Assembly: GCA_015063805.1 (NCBI GenBank)
Contig: SVTK01000005.1
Location: 1-64,000 of the forward strand
Length of the DNA stretch: 64,000 nt
Direction: 5' to 3'
Source: Oscillospiraceae bacterium
GTDB lineage: Bacteria; Bacillota; Clostridia; Oscillospirales; CAG-272
Shown: positions 16,862 through 24,246 of the stretch, piece after piece
How the letters are laid out: each line of letters begins with the position of its first letter
How positions within the stretch are numbered: the first letter of the stretch is position 1
Position numbers and translations under genes: made by a program
The notes under the pieces: generated by a model
What the model saw: only the letters and a program-made list of their open reading frames with translations
The model's database searches: none
What the model was told of the DNA's origin: nothing

Positions 16862-18616
16862 TTATTTCAGAATGGATTCCTGTCCGCTGGTTCCCGGTGT
16901 GTAGGGCAGGTGGAGAATGACATTCCGAGACCCGGCCACAAAAATTTCTTTTGTGGTTTTCTTGTGCGTGGCCAGAACATTGCGTGCATAGGAACGGTAT
17001 GCTTCGTAGGCTCCCTGACCTGCTGGCCAAAGAACAACCGGAGCTTTGGAGAGGTTGTATACCTGAGCGGCGCCGTTGTGTTTGTTGCTGGCCAAATCAG
17101 CGCCGTGGTGGGTGATCTGCAGGAAATCACTTTCCAGTGTTTTTCCGTACATTTTGTAGGCCACAGTAAGGGCGTCGTTGGTGGCATCTCCGGGCATGAG
17201 GAAACGTTGCCCGCCCACTTCAACTGCGCAAATCAGAGAATAGGTATTGGACCCTGTAATCTGTTTGGGCAGGATCGACTCATAGGTGTAGAGAATGTCC
17301 ACCGATGCATCGCCGAAGTGGAAGATCTGCCCGGTGTGCGCCTTGACGTAGCCATTTTCGGCGTGCTTCTCGATTACATCAATCAGGGCCTGAGAATTTC
17401 CGCCGCTGATACTCCCCGTGACCTCCATGGTTTCCGCATTGCCCAGGTTGGCGATGACCTGTTTGATTTTTACCTTACTGATATAGGGACCTTGGCAGAA
17501 GTTAACAAAGGTACCGTGGTGGTCCACATGGGCATGGGTGATAATCCAGGCAGAGACGGTGATATTGTTCTTGTCGGGCGCGTAGGCATACATGAAATCG
17601 TAGAGGGCTTTGGAATCCCGATGACGGGTCACGCCGCCGTCCATGATGATGAAGCTCCCGTCCGGGATCTGCCAGATGAAGGACATACCGTTCTGGAGGA
17701 GGACATCATTGTATTCGTACTCCAAGCCCAGCATGGCAAATCGGGGCGCTGCCGCTGCTTTTGCGGTTTTTTCTTCCTCCAGCGCAGGGAGGACGGTTTC
17801 CTTTTCGATAATCAGACGAACCTCATGGCTGTAGGCAATATAGTTTGCATGGATTGCGTATTTTTTGTTGGTGTAGGTGGCAAATTTGTTGCCATTGACT
17901 TCCCGCGCTGTGTAGAGTGTATAGCCCTCTTTTCCCAGCAGCTCGGCGTAGGCATCGTAAGCCTCGACATCGGTGTTTTCCACTAACACCAGGTAGTTTT
18001 CAATGCCGGTGTCCGCGACAAAAGTGGTATTCCCATGGGGGTAGAAGGGAAGCTGATTGGCAATGGGTGCCACCGTTCCGGTGATGAGCAGATCTCCGGA
18101 CAGAATCAACTCACCGTATACTGCCTGTTTCTTGATGACAGAATAGAGCGAAGTGAGGGCTTTTTCCAAAGCCGCATCCGACCAGGCATTGATGACCAGC
18201 TTGCGGCCAACCTGCTTTACTACATAGTCGCCGTAGCCAACGCCCTTCAGCGCTTCGGCCGATTCCGGATGAGCGGTATGTCCCACCAGAATCTCAAGCG
18301 CGTCGGAGTCAAGCGCAGTGCCTTCTTTGTGCCAGTCAGTCGCTTGCTTGGGGCGGGTTCCGGTGTAATTTTCGATCCGTTTGATCAGTTGGGCTACGGT
18401 GGTCACGGTGCGGGAGGAGGCATTTTCGCTGCGGACAACGGTGTAGTTGGCCACACCGCCGCTGACGATGGCCATGTCCTTGAGTTCGGTTTGCGTTACG
18501 GTCTGCCGGGACTCGGTTTGCGTAGGTTCAGCTGCGAATGCGAAGCTTCCGGCAAAGGTGGTCAGCAGAAGGGCAGACAGAAGCAGCGCGGAAAGCAGGG
18601 CGAGACAGCGTTTCAT
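16862..18616 (-). CDS. Secreted protein with metallo-beta-lactamase-fold hydrolase domain, array copy 7
   Basis: MKRCLALLSALLLSALLLTTFAGSFAFAAEPTQ signal peptide without lipobox Cys; ITHAHVDHHGT, FLMPGDAT, ITHHGAD; C-term LPYTPGTSGQESILK. Confidence 0.87.
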   Translation of the reverse strand: MKRCLALLSALLLSALLLTTFAGSFAFAAEPTQTESRQTVTQTELKDMAIVSGGVANYTVVRSENASSRTVTTVAQLIKRIENYTGTRPKQATDWHKEGTALDSDALEILVGHTAHPESAEALKGVGYGDYVVKQVGRKLVINAWSDAALEKALTSLYSVIKKQAVYGELILSGDLLITGTVAPIANQLPFYPHGNTTFVADTGIENYLVLVENTDVEAYDAYAELLGKEGYTLYTAREVNGNKFATYTNKKYAIHANYIAYSHEVRLIIEKETVLPALEEEKTAKAAAAPRFAMLGLEYEYNDVLLQNGMSFIWQIPDGSFIIMDGGVTRHRDSKALYDFMYAYAPDKNNITVSAWIITHAHVDHHGTFVNFCQGPYISKVKIKQVIANLGNAETMEVTGSISGGNSQALIDVIEKHAENGYVKAHTGQIFHFGDASVDILYTYESILPKQITGSNTYSLICAVEVGGQRFLMPGDATNDALTVAYKMYGKTLESDFLQITHHGADLASNKHNGAAQVYNLSKAPVVLWPAGQGAYEAYRSYARNVLATHKKTTKEIFVAGSRNVILHLPYTPGTSGQESILK

Positions 18617-18649
18617 CTTGTTCTCCTTATTTGCGGTGCAGTGGGGGAA

Positions 18650-19489
18650 TTATTTGCGGAAGCGGCGGCCGGTTTCCTCCAGGTAGAGGCGAGCGGGGAG
18701 GGTCCAGTCGGTCTGGATGATGTCATAGCCCCGGTCAGCCAGCCAGCCCCAGCCGAGATCGGGATCCCGGGTCAGGGAGTAGTCATCCGAGTGGCCGGCG
18801 GCAAGAACAGCCTTGTAGCTGTAAATGATGGCATTTGCCCACAGAAGCAGGCCCTTCTTGTGCATGGATTCGATGTATTCGGGCTGTGCGGTCTGGCTGA
18901 GCTCGGTGCGAAACAGCACCTCGGCACCCACAAAATTGATGTTCATCTTCAGCAGCTGATCGGTGCAGCGGTCAATGTCATTGATGATGGGCATATAGGG
19001 AAGCTCGGGGGCGATCTCTTCCACCATCTTGAACCATTTGTCCTGGGCAGAGGTTTTGATGATGACCTGATCGGAAAGACCGTGACGGCGGATCGCTTCG
19101 GTGATTTCGGGCATGGCGGTCCAGAACTTGTCAATGTTGATGATGCAGCGGCCCTTCAGCAGTTCAAATACCTCGTCAATGGTGCTGACGACGCACTCTG
19201 TTTTCACCAGGTCCTGGTTTACATAGGCCAGCTCGGAGACCTGACTGCCCTGCATCTCCTTGATGGCGGTCTCGGATTTGAGGTGAGGCATCTCCATACC
19301 GGGATGGAAAACGAAGAGCTGGCGGTCGGCGGTGACGGCGATATCCACCTCCACAATGTCTGCCCCCTGACGGAGGGCGATCTCATAGGCCTCCAGGGTG
19401 TTGCAGGGGATATTTCCTCCCGATACACCGCGGTGGGCGGCGAGCAGAACGCGTTCAGCGGCGGCGGCACGAAGATCAAGTTTGTTCAT
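18650..19489 (-). CDS. Glycerophosphodiester phosphodiesterase family protein
   Basis: LLAAHRGVSGGNIPCNTLEAYEIALRQGADIVEVDIAVTADRQLFVFHP: GDPD HRG/E-x-D motifs. Confidence 0.9.
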   Translation of the reverse strand: MNKLDLRAAAAERVLLAAHRGVSGGNIPCNTLEAYEIALRQGADIVEVDIAVTADRQLFVFHPGMEMPHLKSETAIKEMQGSQVSELAYVNQDLVKTECVVSTIDEVFELLKGRCIINIDKFWTAMPEITEAIRRHGLSDQVIIKTSAQDKWFKMVEEIAPELPYMPIINDIDRCTDQLLKMNINFVGAEVLFRTELSQTAQPEYIESMHKKGLLLWANAIIYSYKAVLAAGHSDDYSLTRDPDLGWGWLADRGYDIIQTDWTLPARLYLEETGRRFRK

Positions 19490-19600
19490 GGTATGTACCT
19501 CGTTATCGTGAATTTTTGTGGGTGAATTGGTTTGATTATCTTTATTATACCATGCTTTGCAAAAAAGTCCATAAGGAAAAGCAAATTTTTACAAAATCTC

Positions 19601-19629
19601 TTGACAAGAGGGGCGGTGTGCGATATAGT
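19601..19629 (+). promoter_or_regulatory. Promoter of rubrerythrin gene
   Basis: TTGACA - 17 nt - TATAGT. Confidence 0.75.
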
Positions 19630-19710
19630 AAATACGTGCACTGCCGTCTGCATAATTTGGGGGGCAGAGGCAAAAAATAGAATCAACCAAACAATTGGGA
19701 GGAAATAATC

Positions 19711-20250
19711 ATGGAATTTAAAGGAAGCAGAACCGAAGCCAATCTGATGGCCGCATTTGCCGGCGAGTCCCAGGCCCGGAACAAGTACACCTACTACGCA
19801 TCCAAAGCAAAGAAGGACGGCTACGAGCAGATCGCCGCACTTTTCACCGAAACCGCCGAGAACGAGAAGGAGCACGCCAAGATCTGGTTCAAGCTGCTCC
19901 ATGACGGTGCTGTGCCGGACACCATGGCAAACCTGGCCGATGCCGCCGCCGGTGAGCGTTATGAGTGGACCGATATGTACGCCACCTTCGCCCGCGAGGC
20001 AAAGGAAGAGGGCTTCGATCACATCGCCTTCCTGTTTGAGCAGGTGGCTAAGATTGAGAAGGAGCACGAGGAGCGCTACCGCCGTCTGCTGGCCAACATC
20101 GAGGAGGGCATCGTGTTCTCCCGTGACGGCGATACCATTTGGAAGTGCCGCAACTGCGGTCACATCGTCATCGGCAAGCAGGCCCCCGAGGTTTGCCCCG
20201 TCTGCGTCCATCCCAAGTCCTACTTCGAGATCAAGGCTGAGAACTATTGA
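19711..20250 (+). CDS. rbr: Rubrerythrin
   Basis: N-terminal ferritin-like domain ([27 protein letters not shown]) and C-terminal rubredoxin-like [28 protein letters not shown]. Confidence 0.96.
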   Translation: MEFKGSRTEANLMAAFAGESQARNKYTYYASKAKKDGYEQIAALFTETAENEKEHAKIWFKLLHDGAVPDTMANLADAAAGERYEWTDMYATFAREAKEEGFDHIAFLFEQVAKIEKEHEERYRRLLANIEEGIVFSRDGDTIWKCRNCGHIVIGKQAPEVCPVCVHPKSYFEIKAENY

Positions 20251-20279
20251 TTGGACCGTTTTCAATGCCGGACAAGCAA

Positions 20280-20313
20280 AAGGTCACCGCGCCAATTGGC
20301 GCGGTGACCTTTT
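20280..20313 (+). terminator. Terminator after rubrerythrin
   Basis: AAGGTCACCGCGCCAATTGGCGCGGTGACCTTTT, perfect palindrome. Confidence 0.85.
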
Positions 20314-20445
20314 GCTTTATCCCGTCCTTCTGCCGCGGCGGAGGACAAATTGCGCAATTTACAATTTGTCCATCACTTATGCCCATATTCCCTGTATAAT
20401 GTAGGTGGTAGGATTGACTGATATGGAACAGGAAGGAGCGCGGAA

Positions 20446-21045
20446 ATGAAGAAAATTTGCATTTGGGTTGGTCTTGTTTTGCTTCTGCTTGTACTTGGCA
20501 GCTGCGGCGTAGCTTCGCAGCCCGATTATACTGCGGTGCCGGAACTGGGGCAGCAGGTTGATCTTGTGGAAGGATTGAGCGAGGAAGAGCGCGAGGCGGC
20601 GATTCGAAATTATTTCAATTCCGACCGAAGCGCGTACCAGGAATTGCGAATCATTGCGGCAAATTGCCAAATGAATATTCCCGAGGAATATTTTGGCGGC
20701 TGTTATTTTCAAGATGTGATGACCGATCCGAAGCTGTACGTTCTGCTGACCGATCTGTCGGCTGCTCCCGTGATCGAAAACGACCGTGTAATATTTCGTG
20801 AAGTAAAATACACGGAGGCGGAGTTGGAAAAATTTCAGAGTGCGGTATGGGAGTATTATTTGGATAAGGGCATCCGCGAGGCTGGACGGGACACCAAAAG
20901 CAATCGGATACAAGCCGGTTTTGAACAGGGGACTGATCTGAGTATTCTGTATCAGCTGGTGCCCGAGGATGCGGTGGAATATTACTTCTTGGGGGAAGGG
21001 GACAGCTTCGAGCTCTTAGTCGAGACCGCGGAAATTGAACAATAA
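20446..21045 (+). CDS. Lipoprotein, function unknown
   Basis: MKKICIWVGLVLLLLVLGSCGVASQ lipobox; no recognised domain. Confidence 0.75.
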   Translation: MKKICIWVGLVLLLLVLGSCGVASQPDYTAVPELGQQVDLVEGLSEEEREAAIRNYFNSDRSAYQELRIIAANCQMNIPEEYFGGCYFQDVMTDPKLYVLLTDLSAAPVIENDRVIFREVKYTEAELEKFQSAVWEYYLDKGIREAGRDTKSNRIQAGFEQGTDLSILYQLVPEDAVEYYFLGEGDSFELLVETAEIEQ

Positions 21046-21052
21046 ATAAGGC

Positions 21053-21094
21053 AAAAGAGAAGAGCCGCGCGCACCGCACGGCTCTTCTCTTTTT
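21053..21094 (+). terminator. Intrinsic terminator
   Basis: AAAAGAGAAGAGCCG...CGGCTCTTCTCTTTT. Confidence 0.75.
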
Positions 21095-21123
21095 CCCCCG
21101 CCGCTTGAATTTTATCCCCTCCC

Positions 21124-21152
21124 TTGACAAAGAAGCGGGATAATGGTACAAT
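21124..21152 (+). promoter_or_regulatory. Promoter of ThrE-like operon
   Basis: TTGACA - 17 nt - TACAAT. Confidence 0.65.
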
Positions 21153-21182
21153 GCAGAAAGAGACCGATAAAGGAGTGATCCT

Positions 21183-21992
21183 GTGCTGACCGAAGCTGTT
21201 CCCGCGGTGCAAGTGGCCCCCGGGGCTGCAGTATCCCCCACCGCTGACGATATTCTCTGCACCGCCCTTGACGTGGGTGAGGGCCTGCTCAAAAACGGCG
21301 CCACCGTCCACCGCACCGAGGACACGGTGGAGCGGATCTGCCGCGCCTTCGGTGCCGTCCATGTGGAGGTGTTCTGCATTCCCTCGCTGATTCTGGCCGC
21401 AGTGCGGATGGAGGACGGGGCATATTCCTCTCAGAATCGCCGCATCCATGCCAGTGCCAATCACTTCTACCGCCTGGATCGCTTCAACACCGTCTCCCGC
21501 AGGCTGTGCAGTGGGGAAATCACCATTGCTCAGGCGCAGGAGGAAATGCGGGCCATCAAGCGCAGCGATGCCTACCCCACATGGATGCAGTACCTGGGCA
21601 GCCTGCTGGGAAGCGGTGCCTTTTCCATCTTTTTCGGGGGCAGCCTGCTGGATGCCATTTCCGCCGCGCTGATCGGCTGTCTGATCGCCGGAATCAAGCA
21701 GTTTCTTCCCCGAAACGTCAATCCTCTGTCCTCCACCTTGGTCTGTGCCTTCACGGCGGGGGCGCTGTCCATGCTGCTGACCTGGGCCGGCCTGGCGAAT
21801 AATTACGACAAGGTGATGATCGGTACCATCATGCTGCTGATCCCCGGAATGTCCTTCGGAACCTCTCTGCGGGATATGCTGGGGGGCGATATCATGGCGG
21901 GGATGCTGCAGTTCTTGGCTGCCATCCTGTTGGCCGCCATTATCGCCTTCGGCTATGTCATTGCCATCTTTCTGTTTCAGCCTTTGCTGTGA
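21183..21992 (+). CDS. Threonine/serine exporter ThrE-like, N-terminal half (DUF1212-type)
   Basis: DVGEGLLKNGATVHRTEDTVERICRAFGAVHVEVFCIPSLI typical of the split ThrE family; GTG start. Confidence 0.85.
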   Translation: MLTEAVPAVQVAPGAAVSPTADDILCTALDVGEGLLKNGATVHRTEDTVERICRAFGAVHVEVFCIPSLILAAVRMEDGAYSSQNRRIHASANHFYRLDRFNTVSRRLCSGEITIAQAQEEMRAIKRSDAYPTWMQYLGSLLGSGAFSIFFGGSLLDAISAALIGCLIAGIKQFLPRNVNPLSSTLVCAFTAGALSMLLTWAGLANNYDKVMIGTIMLLIPGMSFGTSLRDMLGGDIMAGMLQFLAAILLAAIIAFGYVIAIFLFQPLL

Positions 21993-22004
21993 GGAGGGGA
22001 AACT

Positions 22005-22460
22005 ATGGAGATTTTGAAAATGCTGATCACCGCTTTCCTGGGAACAGCGGGATTTTCCATTATCTTTCGCGTTAAGCTGCCCCATATCCTTCCCGCAGCA
22101 TTTGGCGGGACATTGACCTGCGCGGTCTATCTGCTCTTTGATGAGATGGGATGCGCTCTTTTCCTTTCCAATTTTCTGGCATCTCTTGCCGCCGTCCTCT
22201 ACGCGGGAATCCTGGCGCAGATACTTAAAACTCCGTCCACCATTTTTGTTGCCCTCTGCATCATCCCCCTTGTCCCCGGAAGCGGCCTGTTTTACTCCAT
22301 GCGATACCTGATCGTGTGGGACAAAGAACTCTTTTTCACCCACGGTCCCAACGCTCTGCAGATTGCCCTTGGGATTGCTGCCGGCATTGTGCTGGAGTCG
22401 GCGGTGGTGCATCTGCTGGGGCTGATCAGAAGGAGATCGCATACCGAATTGCTGTCATGA
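22005..22460 (+). CDS. Threonine/serine exporter ThrE-like, C-terminal half (DUF3815-type)
   Basis: Small multi-TM protein directly downstream: TPSTIFVALCIIPLVPGSGLFYSMRYLI. Confidence 0.85.
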   Translation: MEILKMLITAFLGTAGFSIIFRVKLPHILPAAFGGTLTCAVYLLFDEMGCALFLSNFLASLAAVLYAGILAQILKTPSTIFVALCIIPLVPGSGLFYSMRYLIVWDKELFFTHGPNALQIALGIAAGIVLESAVVHLLGLIRRRSHTELLS

Positions 22461-22461
22461 C

Positions 22462-22491
22462 AAAACGCCTGCCGCATCGCGGCAGGCGTTT
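22462..22491 (+). terminator. Intrinsic terminator
   Basis: AAAACGCCTGCCGCATCGCGGCAGGCGTTT. Confidence 0.75.
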
Positions 22492-22516
22492 ATATTTCGC
22501 ATAGAAAGAAACCAGG

Positions 22517-23668
22517 TCATCCCTCTGCCATCTCGTACCGGCCGAGATACCAGCCCACCACGCCGCCCCGCTTGACGATGGCGGCATCGGGGGTGGTCTT
22601 CACCAGGGAAAGAGTCTCGCCCGCGGCTACGGGGAGCTGATAATCGGTGCAGTCCTGGCAGAACAGCTCACCCTGGTCGGTGTAAAGATCGCCCTCGGGA
22701 ATGTAGAGCCGTCTTCCCGTGCGGAGATGCTCCACGGCGTGATAGCCCGGGCGGGGCGGGGCATTTTCCAGCAGAGACACGGCGTTGTCCCCCCAGTGGA
22801 TATTGATGGAATCGGGGGAGGCCGGCTGGTCGTCCAGGGCCCGGATCAGGGGAAGGGCATCCACATGGGCGGAGGTGAAGACATCCGATGTGGGATCAAA
22901 GGTCACGGCGTTGAGCTGACCTTCCCGCTTCAGCCCGCAGCCGCCGTCAATGGATACCACATGATGCCCGGGATCAATGAGCGGAGCGTGGGAGGGGATA
23001 GCGGCGCGATAGAGGGTGACGGGCCAGTGTCCCACCACCACCCAGCGGGAAAACGCCGTCCGTCGTGCGTCCAGATCGCCGAGAAAATTATCATATTTCA
23101 GACAGCAGAAAGCGTTTCTCTCCTCCAGGGAGGGGATCTCCGCTTCGGTGCAGGGCAGGCCGCCGTGGACGAAGATGTGCCGCTGGCTGACCAGGACGGT
23201 GGGCAGCGAACGGAGGAAATTCAGCTCCTCGGCAAAGGCATCCCGCACTGCCTCGCGGACGGTGGAGAGTGCTTCCCGCACCGTGCAGTCCAACCCCAGG
23301 AGACGGCTCATCTCAAGGAGAAGCGAGCTGCCCCAGTGGCGGGCGAAGCGGTGTGTGGTGGAAAAGAGCACGTCGTCCCGCTCAGGCGTAGGCTCGGTGA
23401 GCTGTTCCAGCCGCCACAGATCGTTGTTGCCCATGAGAACCGTTACCCGGTCGGATTCGGCCGTCAGAGCCATGGCTTCGCGGATCACGCCGAGACTGTC
23501 GGGGCCTTTTTCGATGAGATCCCCCAGCAGGATCAGATAATCGATCCCCGCGCGATAGCAGACCCGCGCCAACAGGCGGCGGAGCAGAGCGGGATGACCG
23601 TGAATGTCACTGATGACGATGACACGGCTGCCCGGTGCAAATTCGACGGAACGGACGGTGGCTTGCAT
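22517..23668 (-). CDS. Metallophosphoesterase (Ser/Thr phosphatase-like)
   Basis: VIVISDIHGHPALLRRLL...LILLGDLIEKGPDSLGV...VLMGNNDLW (calcineurin-like DxH, GDxxxxG, GNxD/N); RBS upstream of MQATVRS. Confidence 0.88.
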   Translation of the reverse strand: MQATVRSVEFAPGSRVIVISDIHGHPALLRRLLARVCYRAGIDYLILLGDLIEKGPDSLGVIREAMALTAESDRVTVLMGNNDLWRLEQLTEPTPERDDVLFSTTHRFARHWGSSLLLEMSRLLGLDCTVREALSTVREAVRDAFAEELNFLRSLPTVLVSQRHIFVHGGLPCTEAEIPSLEERNAFCCLKYDNFLGDLDARRTAFSRWVVVGHWPVTLYRAAIPSHAPLIDPGHHVVSIDGGCGLKREGQLNAVTFDPTSDVFTSAHVDALPLIRALDDQPASPDSINIHWGDNAVSLLENAPPRPGYHAVEHLRTGRRLYIPEGDLYTDQGELFCQDCTDYQLPVAAGETLSLVKTTPDAAIVKRGGVVGWYLGRYEMAEG

Positions 23669-23773
23669 AAAATTTCTCTCCTTGGAACAAATTGTCACAG
23701 CGTTCGTCTATTTTAACACAAAAGCAAAATTTTTGCAACAAGAAAAAATATTTCTTCTCGAAGCGAAAAAGAG

Positions 23774-23802
23774 TTGACAAATGTCTGCAGTTGTGGTAAA
23801 AT
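23774..23802 (+). promoter_or_regulatory. Promoter of BlaI/M56 operon
   Basis: TTGACA (23774-23779) - 17 nt - TAAAAT (23797-23802). Confidence 0.75.
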
Positions 23803-23822
23803 GCGAACAGAAGACAAATGTC
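23776..23822 (+). promoter_or_regulatory. Pair of candidate BlaI-type operators
   Basis: GACAAATGTC at 23776-23785 (overlaps -35) and identical GACAAATGTC at 23813-23822 (downstream of -10); each is a GACA-nn-TGTC dyad. Confidence 0.65.
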
Positions 23823-23841
23823 AACATTTTGGAGGTGTACC

Positions 23842-24246
23842 ATGAACGATCGAAAAAATGTCCGAAGCCTTGAGCGGCTGCCCGATGCCGAGCTTGAGGT
23901 GATGCTGGTGCTTTGGGGGGAAGGCCGCCCCATGAAGGCCCTGGAACTGCGGGATCGTCTGGCAGACCGCCACGGCTGGCAGAAGGCCACGGTGCAGGTG
24001 CTTTTGGGCAGGCTGTGCACCCGCGGCTTTGTGGCCGCGGATGAGGAGCGGAACTACAAGCTCTACCGTCCCCTGGTGACCGAAGAAGAATATCGCGCTG
24101 TCGAGTCGGACAGCCTGGTGCGGAAGCTTTTCCGGGGGTCTGCCAGCAGCCTGGTGGCCTCGCTCATCTCCACCAACGCCCTGGATGAATCCGACCTGGC
24201 CGAACTTGAGGCTATGCTTCGCCGCGGAAAGGGGGATGGCAAATGA
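23842..24246 (+). CDS. BlaI/MecI/CopY-family transcriptional repressor
   Basis: LPDAELEVMLVLWGEGRPMKALELRDRLADRHGWQKATVQVLLGRLCTRGFVAADEERNYKLYRPLVTEEEYRAVES. Confidence 0.93.
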   Translation: MNDRKNVRSLERLPDAELEVMLVLWGEGRPMKALELRDRLADRHGWQKATVQVLLGRLCTRGFVAADEERNYKLYRPLVTEEEYRAVESDSLVRKLFRGSASSLVASLISTNALDESDLAELEAMLRRGKGDGK

